Source: an uncultured Alphaproteobacteria bacterium
Lineage (GTDB): Bacteria; Pseudomonadota; Alphaproteobacteria; Rhodobacterales; Rhodobacteraceae
DNA: 64,000 nt
Assembly (NCBI GenBank): GCA_902556405.1
Contig: CACDWF010000001.1
Coordinates: 124,001 to 188,000, forward strand
Direction: 5' to 3'
The notes beneath the pieces were generated by a model that was given only the letters and a program-made list of their open reading frames with translations, was not told the DNA's origin and made no database searches. A program made the translations under genes and the position numbers. Positions 37,876 to 47,643 of this stretch are shown here, piece by piece (the first letter of the stretch is position 1; every line of letters begins with the position of its first letter).

Positions 37876-39437
37876 TTTTTCACAATCTTGTTACTACCTC
37901 GCCCCCAGTATTCATCACGTAAAATTCTTTTGTATAACTTCCCAGTAGGTAGCCTTGGTATTTTATCTATGTAGTCAATCGAACGTGGTATTTTCTGTCG
38001 TGATAGATGCTCTGAAAGATAATCAAGTAACTCTTTTGTAAGTGCTTCATCTCCCTTTATTCCATCAATGGGTTGCACCACAGCCTTTACTTCCTCGCCC
38101 AAGTCATCATTTGGAACTCCAAAAACAGCGGCATCAGAAACTTTTGGGTGTGGGATCAGCAGGTCTTCACATTCTTGAGGGTAAATATTGACACCTCCTG
38201 AAATGATCATAAATGTTTTTCTATCCGTTAGATATAGATATCCGTCGCTATCGGTATAACCAACATCCCAAACAGTGGTAAGTTTTTTATCTTCGGAGTA
38301 CGCTTCTGACGTTCTTTCCGGATCATTAAAATATTCAAATGCTGAAGTCGGTTTAAACCATAAAGTGCCGGGCTCTCCCCGAGGAAGTTCCTTCATATTA
38401 TCATCCAGAACTGCCAACTCACCGGAAACAATCTTTCCTACTGTGCCTGGGTGTTCAAGCCACTCTTCGCTATTGCAATATGCGAAGCCAAAAGCCTCAG
38501 TGGCCCCATAGTACTCATAAATAATTGGACCCCACCAATCTATCATTTGATACTTGACTTTTTCAGGGCAGGGCGCAGCACCATGAATGGCATATTTATG
38601 AGTTGATAGATCATACATGCCTTTTTCTTTCTCTGATAATTTTAGCATTCTAGAAAACATAGTTGGAACTAGTTGTGAGTGGGTTACTTTATATTTTTCA
38701 ACTAATCTCAAAAATTCCATTGGATCAAATTGTTCCATTATTATTGTTGTTGCACCATTTCTTATAGCAAAGCTAGCAGCCGCTTGTGGGGCTGAATGAT
38801 ACAAAGGTGCTGGCGAAAGATAGATGACATTTTCTGCATCAAAGGACCAAAGTTTCATTAAAAATGTTAAGACGGGAAGAGGTTCGTCAGGTTTTTGAAA
38901 TGGCAATGGTCTTAATATACCTTTTGGGCGTCCAGTTGTTCCCGAAGAATATAGCATTGGAGTTCCCAGACATTCGTCATCTATTGGATGGGTCGGAAAA
39001 TTCGAAATAGTCTCTTCATAATCTAATATTTTTTCGGATAAAGATTGCTTTTCTGCCCCCACGACCAGTATCTTCTTAAGACCGGGACAAGAGTCTTCTG
39101 CTTCAATCACTGTAGGAAGCATTTTCGAAGATGTTATCAAGACCTGGGATTCTGAGTTGTTTATTATATAGGAAACCTCACTTGCGGTTAAATAAGAGTT
39201 TATGCATGTATAATATAAACCTGCTCGTTCACCAGCAGAGTTTGCTTCTAAAAATCTGTCATTATTTTCCATAAAGATTGCATAATGATCCTTGAATTTC
39301 AGATTAACTGATCGCAGATAGTGAGCAAGTTGATTTGCTCGACCCTCAAATTCTGCATATGTTACTTCTTTTCCGGTCGATGCCATAATAAAAGCAGGAC
39401 GATCGGCATACTTCTTTCCCAGTTCTCCTGGATACAT
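37872..39437 (-). CDS. AMP-binding acyl-CoA synthetase (copy 1)
   Basis: 521 aa; MLYSSGTTGRPKGILRPLP, YYGATEAFGF, YLTDRKTFMIISGGVNIYPQE, PRLPTGKLYKR. Confidence 0.92.
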   Translation of the reverse strand: MYPGELGKKYADRPAFIMASTGKEVTYAEFEGRANQLAHYLRSVNLKFKDHYAIFMENNDRFLEANSAGERAGLYYTCINSYLTASEVSYIINNSESQVLITSSKMLPTVIEAEDSCPGLKKILVVGAEKQSLSEKILDYEETISNFPTHPIDDECLGTPMLYSSGTTGRPKGILRPLPFQKPDEPLPVLTFLMKLWSFDAENVIYLSPAPLYHSAPQAAASFAIRNGATTIIMEQFDPMEFLRLVEKYKVTHSQLVPTMFSRMLKLSEKEKGMYDLSTHKYAIHGAAPCPEKVKYQMIDWWGPIIYEYYGATEAFGFAYCNSEEWLEHPGTVGKIVSGELAVLDDNMKELPRGEPGTLWFKPTSAFEYFNDPERTSEAYSEDKKLTTVWDVGYTDSDGYLYLTDRKTFMIISGGVNIYPQECEDLLIPHPKVSDAAVFGVPNDDLGEEVKAVVQPIDGIKGDEALTKELLDYLSEHLSRQKIPRSIDYIDKIPRLPTGKLYKRILRDEYWGRGSNKIVKN

Positions 39438-39458
39438 ACTTTATTCCCCTAAATAATA

Positions 39459-41021
39459 CTATTCCTGCACAATTCGACTTTTACCTTCGCCCCAGTATTT
39501 ATCCCTCAATACTCTTTTATATAGTTTACCGGTTGGAAGTCTTGGAAGTTCTGTGACAAAGTCAATGGAACGGGGAACTTTTTGTCTTGATAGGTTACTG
39601 TGAAGATATTCTAATAATTCACTAGCTAGTTCCTCGTTTGACGTAGTGCTTTCAACTGGTTGGACAACTGCTTTTACTTCTTCTCCCAAATCTTGATTTG
39701 GAACTCCAAAAACAGCAGCATCAAAAACTTTTGGGTGAGATATGAGGAGGTCTTCACACTCTTGAGGATAAATATTAACACCTCCAGATATAATCATAAA
39801 TGCTTTTCTGTCTGTTAAATAAAGAAATCCATCTTCGTCTAAATAACCTACATCGCCCACTGTGGTTAGGCTTTTATCTGCAGAATAGGCTTCTGCAGTT
39901 TTTTCAGGCTCCTTGTGATAATTAAATTCTGATGCAGGTTTAAACCAAAGAGTACCAGGTTCGCCCACTGGCATTTCCTTCATTTCGTCGTCCATTACTG
40001 TTAGCTCTCCGATCATTATTTTTCCTACTGTTCCGGGGTGCTCTAACCATTCCTCAGTATCACAATAAGCAAAACCAAAGGCTTCTGTAGCTCCATAATA
40101 TTCACAAATAATTGGTCCCCACCACTCAATCATTTGTCGTTTTACTTGTTCTGGGCAAGGAGCAGCTGCATGAAGTGCATATTTTAGTGAGGAAAGATCA
40201 AATCTGTTTTTTTCTTCATCACTGAGCTTAAGCATTCTGCTAAACATTGTTGGCACTAACTGTGAATGTGTAATTGAGTATTTTTCTATTAAACTTAAAT
40301 ATTCAAGCGGCTCAAACTTTTCCATTATTACAGTTGTTGCGCCCTTTCTTATTGCTAGGCTGTTCGCAGCTTGAGGCGCTGAGTGGTAAAGTGGGGCAGG
40401 GGAGAGATAAATCATATCCTCACTGTAATTCCATAAATTAGACAAAAAACCCATTATAGGAAGTGGTTCATCAGGTTTTTGATCGGGCAATGGGCGCAAA
40501 ATACCTTTTGGTCGTCCGGTTGTGCCTGAGGAATAAAGCATAGCTGCGCCAAGGCTTTCGTCTGGAATTGGAGATGTGGGAAATCGAGAGATGGCTGCCA
40601 CAAAATCATACATGCCATCCGGTAACTGTTCTCCCTCTGCCCCAACAACAAGTATTTTTTTCAATACAGTGCACTGTTTGACCGCTGTTTCAACAATGTC
40701 TAATTTTGATATCGATGTAATTAGAATTTTGGCGTCGGAGTTTACCAATATGTAAGCCAACTCTTCGTCTTTAAGATAAGAATTAATACATGTATAAATT
40801 AACCCAGCTCTCTCACCTGCTGAATTTGACTCAAGATACCTGTTATTATTTTCCATAAAAACCGAGTAGTGGTCTCCTTTTTTTAAGCCCTCTTCTCTAA
40901 AAAAATGGGCAAGTTGGTTTGACCGCGCCTCGAATTCTTTATACGTGACCGTTTCTCCAGTTGAAGCCATTATAAAGGCTGGTCGATCTTCATACTTCTT
41001 AGCTAGTTTTCCTGGGTACAT
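39459..41021 (-). CDS. AMP-binding acyl-CoA synthetase (copy 2, tandem paralog)
   Basis: MLYSSGTTGRPKGILRPLP, YLTDRKAFMIISGGVNIYPQE; ORF opens at 41135 but ATG 41021 (MYPGKLAKKYEDRPA) matches the paralog start and clears the upstream DUF1330 gene. Confidence 0.92.
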   Translation of the reverse strand: MYPGKLAKKYEDRPAFIMASTGETVTYKEFEARSNQLAHFFREEGLKKGDHYSVFMENNNRYLESNSAGERAGLIYTCINSYLKDEELAYILVNSDAKILITSISKLDIVETAVKQCTVLKKILVVGAEGEQLPDGMYDFVAAISRFPTSPIPDESLGAAMLYSSGTTGRPKGILRPLPDQKPDEPLPIMGFLSNLWNYSEDMIYLSPAPLYHSAPQAANSLAIRKGATTVIMEKFEPLEYLSLIEKYSITHSQLVPTMFSRMLKLSDEEKNRFDLSSLKYALHAAAPCPEQVKRQMIEWWGPIICEYYGATEAFGFAYCDTEEWLEHPGTVGKIMIGELTVMDDEMKEMPVGEPGTLWFKPASEFNYHKEPEKTAEAYSADKSLTTVGDVGYLDEDGFLYLTDRKAFMIISGGVNIYPQECEDLLISHPKVFDAAVFGVPNQDLGEEVKAVVQPVESTTSNEELASELLEYLHSNLSRQKVPRSIDFVTELPRLPTGKLYKRVLRDKYWGEGKSRIVQE

Positions 41022-41022
41022 T

Positions 41023-41313
41023 TTATAGTCCCTCGAATACTCTGCAATCTCTGTTAGCACCTCCATCAAGAGCTGATAAAGCGTCTTGGTATTCTTTGCT
41101 ATCAATACATTCCGCAGCTTTTTCAAATGACTCAAACTCTATTAAAACGGTTTGTTCTACTTTCCCATCTTCAAAAACTTTTATTTTATTCGTACTCGCT
41201 AGTATTTTACCATTATATTTTTCGATAGCAGGCCCAGCCAATTTGAGATACGCAGCTCTTTTCTCGGGATCGGCGGTACTTCTATGTGCGCTTATAAAAT
41301 AACCTTTGGGCAT
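41023..41313 (-). CDS. DUF1330 domain protein
   Basis: 96 aa; MPKGYFISAHRSTADPEKRAAYLKLAGPAIEKYNGKILAS...VLIEFESFEKAAECIDSKEYQDA. Confidence 0.85.
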   Translation of the reverse strand: MPKGYFISAHRSTADPEKRAAYLKLAGPAIEKYNGKILASTNKIKVFEDGKVEQTVLIEFESFEKAAECIDSKEYQDALSALDGGANRDCRVFEGL

Positions 41314-41432
41314 CGTTCACTCCTCTTTACATTTATAGTCTTAGTGTAAGTTATCTTTCTCAAGACAACAATATATAAACTATGTAAAAAGCGAGTGTTT
41401 ACGCGTTCTAATTAATGAACATTTACAACTTA

Positions 41433-43250
41433 TTAGCTTGCGATTTTTTGACTTCTTTTTCTTTCAACTGAAGTGAGTATTCGTTTTCTTAAGCGAATAT
41501 GATTAGGTGTAACTTCAACCAGCTCGTCATCATCTATATAAGCGATTGCTTGCTCGAGACTAAGCTTTGTCGGAGGTGTTAATCGTACTGCTTCGTCATT
41601 ACCAGAGGCTCTAATATTAGTTAATTTTTTACCTTTAAGAGGGTTAACTTCTAGATCATTGTCTCTGTTATGCTCACCAATAATCATTCCTTCATACACT
41701 TCTTCTCCGGAACCAATGAAAAACTTCCCTCTCTCTTCAAGATTAAAAATAGCATAAGCAACGGAGCTTCCATTTTCCATGGAAATTAAAACACCTTGAC
41801 GGCGCCCAGCAATTAAACCTTTGTGTGGACTCCAGGAGTGGAACACTCGGTTTAATATTCCTGTTCCCCTTGTATCCGTCATGAATTCACTGTGATATCC
41901 AATTAGTCCACGCGATGGGACTAATGCAATAATTCTTGTTTTTCCAGAGCCTGAAGATTTTAAATCGACCATTTCTCCCTTCCTAGAAGATAATTTTTCT
42001 ATCACGGCACCAGAGAATTCTTCATCGACGTCAATAGTAACTTCCTCTATGGGTTCATTTTTAACACCATCCACGTCCTTATAAATTACGCGTGGTCTTG
42101 AAATAGAGAGCTCAAATCCTTCTCTTCTCATATTTTCAATCAAAACACCCATTTGTAATTCACCTCTTCCCGAGACATCAAAGGCTTCACCACCAGGTGT
42201 GTCCGCCAACTTTATTGCAACGTTACTTTCGCACTCTTTTAGCAAACGGTCTCTTATTACTCTGCTCTGAACTTTTTTACCGTCTCTACCCGCTAAAGGG
42301 CTATCATTAATTCCAAATGTGACTGTAATAGTTGGAGGATCTATCGGTTGAGCTGGGATTGGGTCTTCAACTGATTGGTCTGCTATTGTATCTGCAACAG
42401 TTGCTTTGCTCATTCCGGCTAGGGATACTATATCTCCAGCTTCAGCTATCTCTATTGCTTGCTGCTTTAATCCTCTAAATGCCAAAATCTTATTAACACG
42501 AAAGTTTTCTATTAGCTCATTGTTAATACTTATAGCTTTTAGATTTTGTCCTGTTTTCAAAGTGCCTGACTCAATACGCCCCGTAAGAACTCTTCCAAGA
42601 AAGCTATCTCCACCTAATGTTGTGGCTAGCATTCTAAATGGTTCATCCCGTTTTGCGATCTGGCTTGGTTGATCAACGTGGGTTGAAATTAATTTAAAAA
42701 GACTGTCAAGATTTTTTCTCGGACCTTCCAAGTTTTCGTCTGCCCAACCGGAGCGTCCGGATGCATATAAAATTGGAAAATCGAGTTGTTCATCATTTGC
42801 GCCCAAATTAGCAAAAAGATCGAAAACCTCATCAAGTGCTCTATCAGGCTCGGCATCTTGCTTATCAACTTTATTTAAGACAACTATAGGCTTGAGCCCG
42901 AGTGAAAGAGCTTTCGAAGTAACAAATTTTGTCTGTGGCATTGGACCTTCTGCCGCATCAACCAAAAGCACTACACCGTCTACCATTGAGAGAATTCGCT
43001 CTACTTCACCACCAAAGTCTGCATGCCCTGGTGTATCAACAATATTAAAGCGGATATTATTCCAAACGACTGAAGTCGCTTTTGCCAATATCGTTATACC
43101 CCGCTCACGTTCGAGATCATTGCTATCCAAAGCGCGCTCCACCGTTGTCTCGTTTTCTCTATAAGCGCCAGATTGCTTTAGTAACTCGTCTACTAATGTT
43201 GTTTTTCCGTGATCAACGTGTGCGATTATCGCAATATTTCGTAATTCCAT
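41433..43250 (-). CDS. typA: ribosome-associated translational GTPase TypA/BipA
   Basis: 605 aa; AHVDHGKTTLVDELL, DTPGHADFGGEVER, NKVDKQDA, C-terminal BipA signature region. Confidence 0.96.
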   Translation of the reverse strand: MELRNIAIIAHVDHGKTTLVDELLKQSGAYRENETTVERALDSNDLERERGITILAKATSVVWNNIRFNIVDTPGHADFGGEVERILSMVDGVVLLVDAAEGPMPQTKFVTSKALSLGLKPIVVLNKVDKQDAEPDRALDEVFDLFANLGANDEQLDFPILYASGRSGWADENLEGPRKNLDSLFKLISTHVDQPSQIAKRDEPFRMLATTLGGDSFLGRVLTGRIESGTLKTGQNLKAISINNELIENFRVNKILAFRGLKQQAIEIAEAGDIVSLAGMSKATVADTIADQSVEDPIPAQPIDPPTITVTFGINDSPLAGRDGKKVQSRVIRDRLLKECESNVAIKLADTPGGEAFDVSGRGELQMGVLIENMRREGFELSISRPRVIYKDVDGVKNEPIEEVTIDVDEEFSGAVIEKLSSRKGEMVDLKSSGSGKTRIIALVPSRGLIGYHSEFMTDTRGTGILNRVFHSWSPHKGLIAGRRQGVLISMENGSSVAYAIFNLEERGKFFIGSGEEVYEGMIIGEHNRDNDLEVNPLKGKKLTNIRASGNDEAVRLTPPTKLSLEQAIAYIDDDELVEVTPNHIRLRKRILTSVERKRSQKIAS

Positions 43251-43417
43251 TTTTACTGCTCACTATGAATTTCAATTAACCAATGAGGTTGCTTAATATC
43301 AAACATCTTAAAAAGCAAGAAAAATCCTGTTAATGGTAATGATCCTTTGAGAATAGATTTGATGGCATAATCAGTTCACTTAATGTACCGTTAAAAGAAA
43401 GTTGAAGCAGAATTACG

Positions 43418-45310
43418 ATGGTAGAAAAGGAAATACAGAGAAAGATAGCTGTGATATTTATTGCAGACGCCGTAGGCTACTCGCAACACATGAAGAGAGA
43501 TGAAGATGAAACGGTTAAGAGCTTTAGATCTTGCAAGCAAATACTAGACCGGCTTTTTGAAGAACATGATGGACGCGTTTTCAATACGGCAGGAGATTCA
43601 ATACTTGCAGAGTTCACCAGCGCCGTATCCGCGCTAGTTTGTGCATCAGAATTCCAATCTCTTATAAATGAGCGAAATAAAAGTGATAATACTAAAATTA
43701 AGATGGAATTTCGAATTGGCATTAACATGGGCGATGTTGTTAAAGAGGGTAAAAATCTCTATGGTGATGGGGTAAATATTGCTGCGCGTTTAGAGGCGCT
43801 TTGCCAACCAGGGGGCATCTCTCTTTCAAAAAGCGTCTATGAATTTGTTAACAATAAAACAAAATTTCTATTCAATGACCTAGGCGAGCAAAAGGTAAAA
43901 AATGAAAGTTTTCATGCATTTGATGTTTTGCTTGATCCATCACAAAAAAGAACAATAAAAAACAAAAGCTTAAGCGCGCTTAACTTTGCATTATTGCTGA
44001 TAATCCCAATAATTTTACTATCTCTAAGTGCCGTTTACTTTTTATCCAGCGAACGAACAAAATCAGAAATTCAAATCGCCGAAAAAATAGAGAAAAGAAT
44101 TATAGGAAAAACACTTCTAATACAACCATTAGAGAATCGCAGTGGCTCAGAAAAAATAGAAAATTTATCCAAAAGTATCACGGACCATTTAATATCATCC
44201 ATTTCATCCACAGTGTTACTTAATATTGTTCCGACTCAACTTAGTTACAGCTTGAAAGAGGCAGAAATTTCAAATTCAGATATTAAGTCTAGATATGGGG
44301 TTTCCTTCGTAATTAGTGGAAGTATCATAACCTCAAAGGAAAAATTTAGAGTAAACTTACAATTAGTTGAACTGGAAACAAACAACATTCTTTCGTCAAT
44401 AAATGAAGAATTTGACTTAGATGATCTATTCGGTGCTCAAGATCTTTTGGAACAGAAAGCTAGAAGAGCAATATTGTCAAATCTAACCATTGGTGAAGAG
44501 GCGGTTAAATATTATGAAAAGTATTTTCCTGAAAAAGAAGAATTTGTGCAAGTAATGAAGTTAAGCGTTGCACAAAATAAAGATGGGGTTTCTTGGAGTA
44601 AAAATCATGCAGAGCCATACAGGCTAATTTTAGAGAAAAATATGGACAATTCTGGCGCTCATTTACTTTATGCCCGCAACTTATGGCGACAACTAGCAGT
44701 AAATCGCACTAATATTTCAGACAACATAAAAAATATACAGTTCTCAATAAATAAGGCAATTGAATTGGACCCTGATAACGCACCGGCATACGCAGTTGCT
44801 GCAGGCTTTAAGGCAATGAGAACGATGCAATCACTTGATAAGCTACTTGTAGAAAAAGCACTAAACATGGGAGGAGATAATTCAGAGACCTTAAGTGCAG
44901 TCATTGGTGCATATTTATTTGGTAATAATCATCAAAAAGTTATTGAAACTGCAAAAAAATATTTTGAGATAGCGCCATTTGGACAAACTAGGTTTTGGTT
45001 AGCAATGTTAGGGTCACATATTGCGTTAAGTGATAACAAAGGGGCAAAAGAAGTAGCCCTCAATATGGTTGGTTCTGATGAATTTTCAGATTTTTGGGGA
45101 AAGTTGTTTTTAATATTTGTGGAAGAAAAAAGCGGGGAAAAGGAGAAAGCAAATGCCCTATATACTGAGTTTATTGCAAAAAATAAAACTAACTATCAAG
45201 ATCTTAAAATCAAAATAAAGAGCTTTCCATGGGGCATTGAGCCTTCGTATATAAGCAATTTAATTTCCTCTTTAAGATCAATAGACCGACGTGTGTTTCC
45301 CAGTAGCTAG
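43418..45310 (+). CDS. class III adenylate/guanylate cyclase with TM helix and TPR-like C-terminus (cyclase 3)
   Basis: 630 aa; IFIADAVGYSQHMKRDE, FNTAGDSILAEF, GDGVNIAARLEALCQPGG; shared HAFDVLLDPSQKRT linker. Confidence 0.9.
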   Translation: MVEKEIQRKIAVIFIADAVGYSQHMKRDEDETVKSFRSCKQILDRLFEEHDGRVFNTAGDSILAEFTSAVSALVCASEFQSLINERNKSDNTKIKMEFRIGINMGDVVKEGKNLYGDGVNIAARLEALCQPGGISLSKSVYEFVNNKTKFLFNDLGEQKVKNESFHAFDVLLDPSQKRTIKNKSLSALNFALLLIIPIILLSLSAVYFLSSERTKSEIQIAEKIEKRIIGKTLLIQPLENRSGSEKIENLSKSITDHLISSISSTVLLNIVPTQLSYSLKEAEISNSDIKSRYGVSFVISGSIITSKEKFRVNLQLVELETNNILSSINEEFDLDDLFGAQDLLEQKARRAILSNLTIGEEAVKYYEKYFPEKEEFVQVMKLSVAQNKDGVSWSKNHAEPYRLILEKNMDNSGAHLLYARNLWRQLAVNRTNISDNIKNIQFSINKAIELDPDNAPAYAVAAGFKAMRTMQSLDKLLVEKALNMGGDNSETLSAVIGAYLFGNNHQKVIETAKKYFEIAPFGQTRFWLAMLGSHIALSDNKGAKEVALNMVGSDEFSDFWGKLFLIFVEEKSGEKEKANALYTEFIAKNKTNYQDLKIKIKSFPWGIEPSYISNLISSLRSIDRRVFPSS

Positions 45311-45378
45311 AATATTCCTGGGTAAATAAAAATATTTTTGTTAATCTAAATTCCAGTTTCCAGTATTAAAAAATAAGA

Positions 45379-46284
45379 TCACATTGAATTGCACGGATCG
45401 CCATTGGGCCAAGCAACTCCATCGCCCTTATCCATAGTGCTTATTTCTTTCATATCATTATCATCAATCAAAAAAGAAAGATCAAAGTTTTCTCTTATTC
45501 TATTTTTATCCGAAGATTTTGGTAAAATCACAAAGCCCATTTGAAGTCCCCACTTGAGCAATACCTGTGCCTCAGACACTCCATACTTTTTTGACATTCT
45601 CTTAAATGGAGAGGAACTATCAGCACCATCCTCCTTCATACTTTGAGGTTTTGCACTGTCTTGATTGGGTTTTGCCCTCCATCCCTCCAAGGGAACCAAT
45701 GAGCTGTAGGCAACTACCTTTATATTTTTCTCCTGCAAAAAAGAAACTAATTCCTCCTTCTGGCACCAAGGGTGTAATTCAATCTGATTATATTCAGGAA
45801 CTTCTAGTCCTTCATTAATTATCTCTTGAATATGTGACTGACTGTAGTTTGAAACGCCTATAGTTCTGGTTTTCCCTTCCTTTTTGAGATCACATAGTGC
45901 TTTCCATTGCTCTAGTCTTAAGTCCTTACAGAAAGGTGCGTGAATTAGATAACAATCAAGATAATCAAGGTTGAGCCTTTCAAGACTGCTATTACAAGCC
46001 TCAATACACATTTTATAATTTTTTGCCTCTCTACCCCAACTTGGGTTTCCAGGAAAAACCTTACTGGTAATGAAAATATCATCTCTCTTTAGAGAAAGTT
46101 GAGAGAATGAGTCTTTAAGACCTAACCCAATACCCACCTCATTTCTGTAAACCTCAGCAGTATCAATATGCCTATATCCAATTTTGAGCGCTGTATTTAT
46201 TGTTTTCTTTGCCTCCTCATTTGGGATTAAATAAGTTCCAAAACCAATAGTAGGCATATTCTCTAAAGTTTTATCTGTATTCAT
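45379..46284 (-). CDS. aldo/keto reductase
   Basis: 301 aa; YRHIDTAEVYRNEVGIGLGLKDS, LDYLDCYLIHAPF, GVSNYSQSHIQE, IELHPWCQ. Confidence 0.93.
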   Translation of the reverse strand: MNTDKTLENMPTIGFGTYLIPNEEAKKTINTALKIGYRHIDTAEVYRNEVGIGLGLKDSFSQLSLKRDDIFITSKVFPGNPSWGREAKNYKMCIEACNSSLERLNLDYLDCYLIHAPFCKDLRLEQWKALCDLKKEGKTRTIGVSNYSQSHIQEIINEGLEVPEYNQIELHPWCQKEELVSFLQEKNIKVVAYSSLVPLEGWRAKPNQDSAKPQSMKEDGADSSSPFKRMSKKYGVSEAQVLLKWGLQMGFVILPKSSDKNRIRENFDLSFLIDDNDMKEISTMDKGDGVAWPNGDPCNSM

Positions 46285-46313
46285 ATTTTCCCTCTTGTCG
46301 GTTATCTTAAGTT

Positions 46314-47642
46314 TTAAAGTTCTTTTCCTGCAAGTAATTCCCCTAATTTTATCCGAGATGATACTGCTATTTTTGTTAATGGTTTAAATGGTAATTTTTT
46401 TGGCTTAGGGTTATTTAACAATTGTTCAACTAGGGCTGTTTTTTTTCCCATAGCCAAGTCAGCAGCTGCTAAACCATGAAGTGTTCCTTTGACAGTTCCC
46501 AAACCATTTTGACAGCAGGCTGAAAAAAGCCCAGGCTTTATTTCACCAAAAGCAGCTACATTATTTCTTGAAAGGGTTAAGTGCCCACCCCATGTTTGCA
46601 TAAGTTTTATATCCTTCAGCATGGGGAAACGGTCTGAAAAGCTCTTGACATGAGTTCTGTACACCTTTTCAATAACTGATTTTCTGGGACTCATTTTTGG
46701 TTCATAAGTGAAGCGATTCCGGATTACAATCCTATCCCCTCCACTTCCACAAATACGTCTGACTGTACTGCCCAAAGGGTCGGCTGGAGTTAGCCCCCAT
46801 TCTTTTCTTCCTCCAAGAGATTTAATCTCTTCTAATGTAAGTTTTTGTGTAATTGAGCCATAAGTATAAACATGAAGAAGTGAGTTCTTGAAATAACCAA
46901 AATTTTCTATATTTCCATTTACCGCGAGTATTACTTTAGAAGCGGTAATAACACCTTTAGGTGTCTTCGCTTGCCAATCAGGTCCAACTTTATTTAGTTC
47001 TTTAACAGGTGAACTCTCATATAATCGAACTCTATTGGAAAGAATTTTTTCTCCCAAAGCCCTGATATATAGAGCTGGTTGTATCATTATGGTTCCAGGT
47101 GTAAAAAGTCCCCCTTTATAATAATTTGTTCCGGTGATGTCTTTCATAGAATTAGCATCCAGGTAGTCAAATTTTTCGCCGAGTTTTGAAAGATGTTTCG
47201 CATAATCGTGGTTATGCCGCATACCCTTTGCGGTTGCAGCACCATTTATTTTTCCGATTTCCTTGAAACATTCCTTAGGGAGTTGTAATGCCTCAACGGT
47301 CTCTTTTGCAAAGTTTATGGCATACCGATTTTGTCTTATAGTTTTACGATCATTTTCTATTTGTCCTCCGTAATCATCACTTGCCAAATCATGAGGTAAA
47401 TCAATCATAAAGCCAGAGTTTCTCCCTGCTGGTCCGGAGGCAAGCCCTTGTGCATCTAAAATGACAATGCTATCATTTGGCGCCTCTTGTTGGACTCTGC
47501 GTGCAGCTGATAATCCAGCAAACCCTGCTCCAACTATGAGCCAATCAGACGTTAAATTGCTCGAAAGGGTAGGAAGCGGTTCCCTTTCAGGAAGTAAATC
47601 GTTCCACGCAGAAGGACCAGGGTTTTTTGAAATACTTATCAT
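46314..47642 (-). CDS. FAD-dependent amine/D-amino-acid oxidoreductase (DadA/PuuB-like)
   Basis: 442 aa; WLIVGAGFAGLSAARRVQ, ASGPAGRNSGFMIDLPHD, VTASKVILAVNG-type region. Confidence 0.88.
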   Translation of the reverse strand: MISISKNPGPSAWNDLLPEREPLPTLSSNLTSDWLIVGAGFAGLSAARRVQQEAPNDSIVILDAQGLASGPAGRNSGFMIDLPHDLASDDYGGQIENDRKTIRQNRYAINFAKETVEALQLPKECFKEIGKINGAATAKGMRHNHDYAKHLSKLGEKFDYLDANSMKDITGTNYYKGGLFTPGTIMIQPALYIRALGEKILSNRVRLYESSPVKELNKVGPDWQAKTPKGVITASKVILAVNGNIENFGYFKNSLLHVYTYGSITQKLTLEEIKSLGGRKEWGLTPADPLGSTVRRICGSGGDRIVIRNRFTYEPKMSPRKSVIEKVYRTHVKSFSDRFPMLKDIKLMQTWGGHLTLSRNNVAAFGEIKPGLFSACCQNGLGTVKGTLHGLAAADLAMGKKTALVEQLLNNPKPKKLPFKPLTKIAVSSRIKLGELLAGKEL

Positions 47643-47643
47643 T

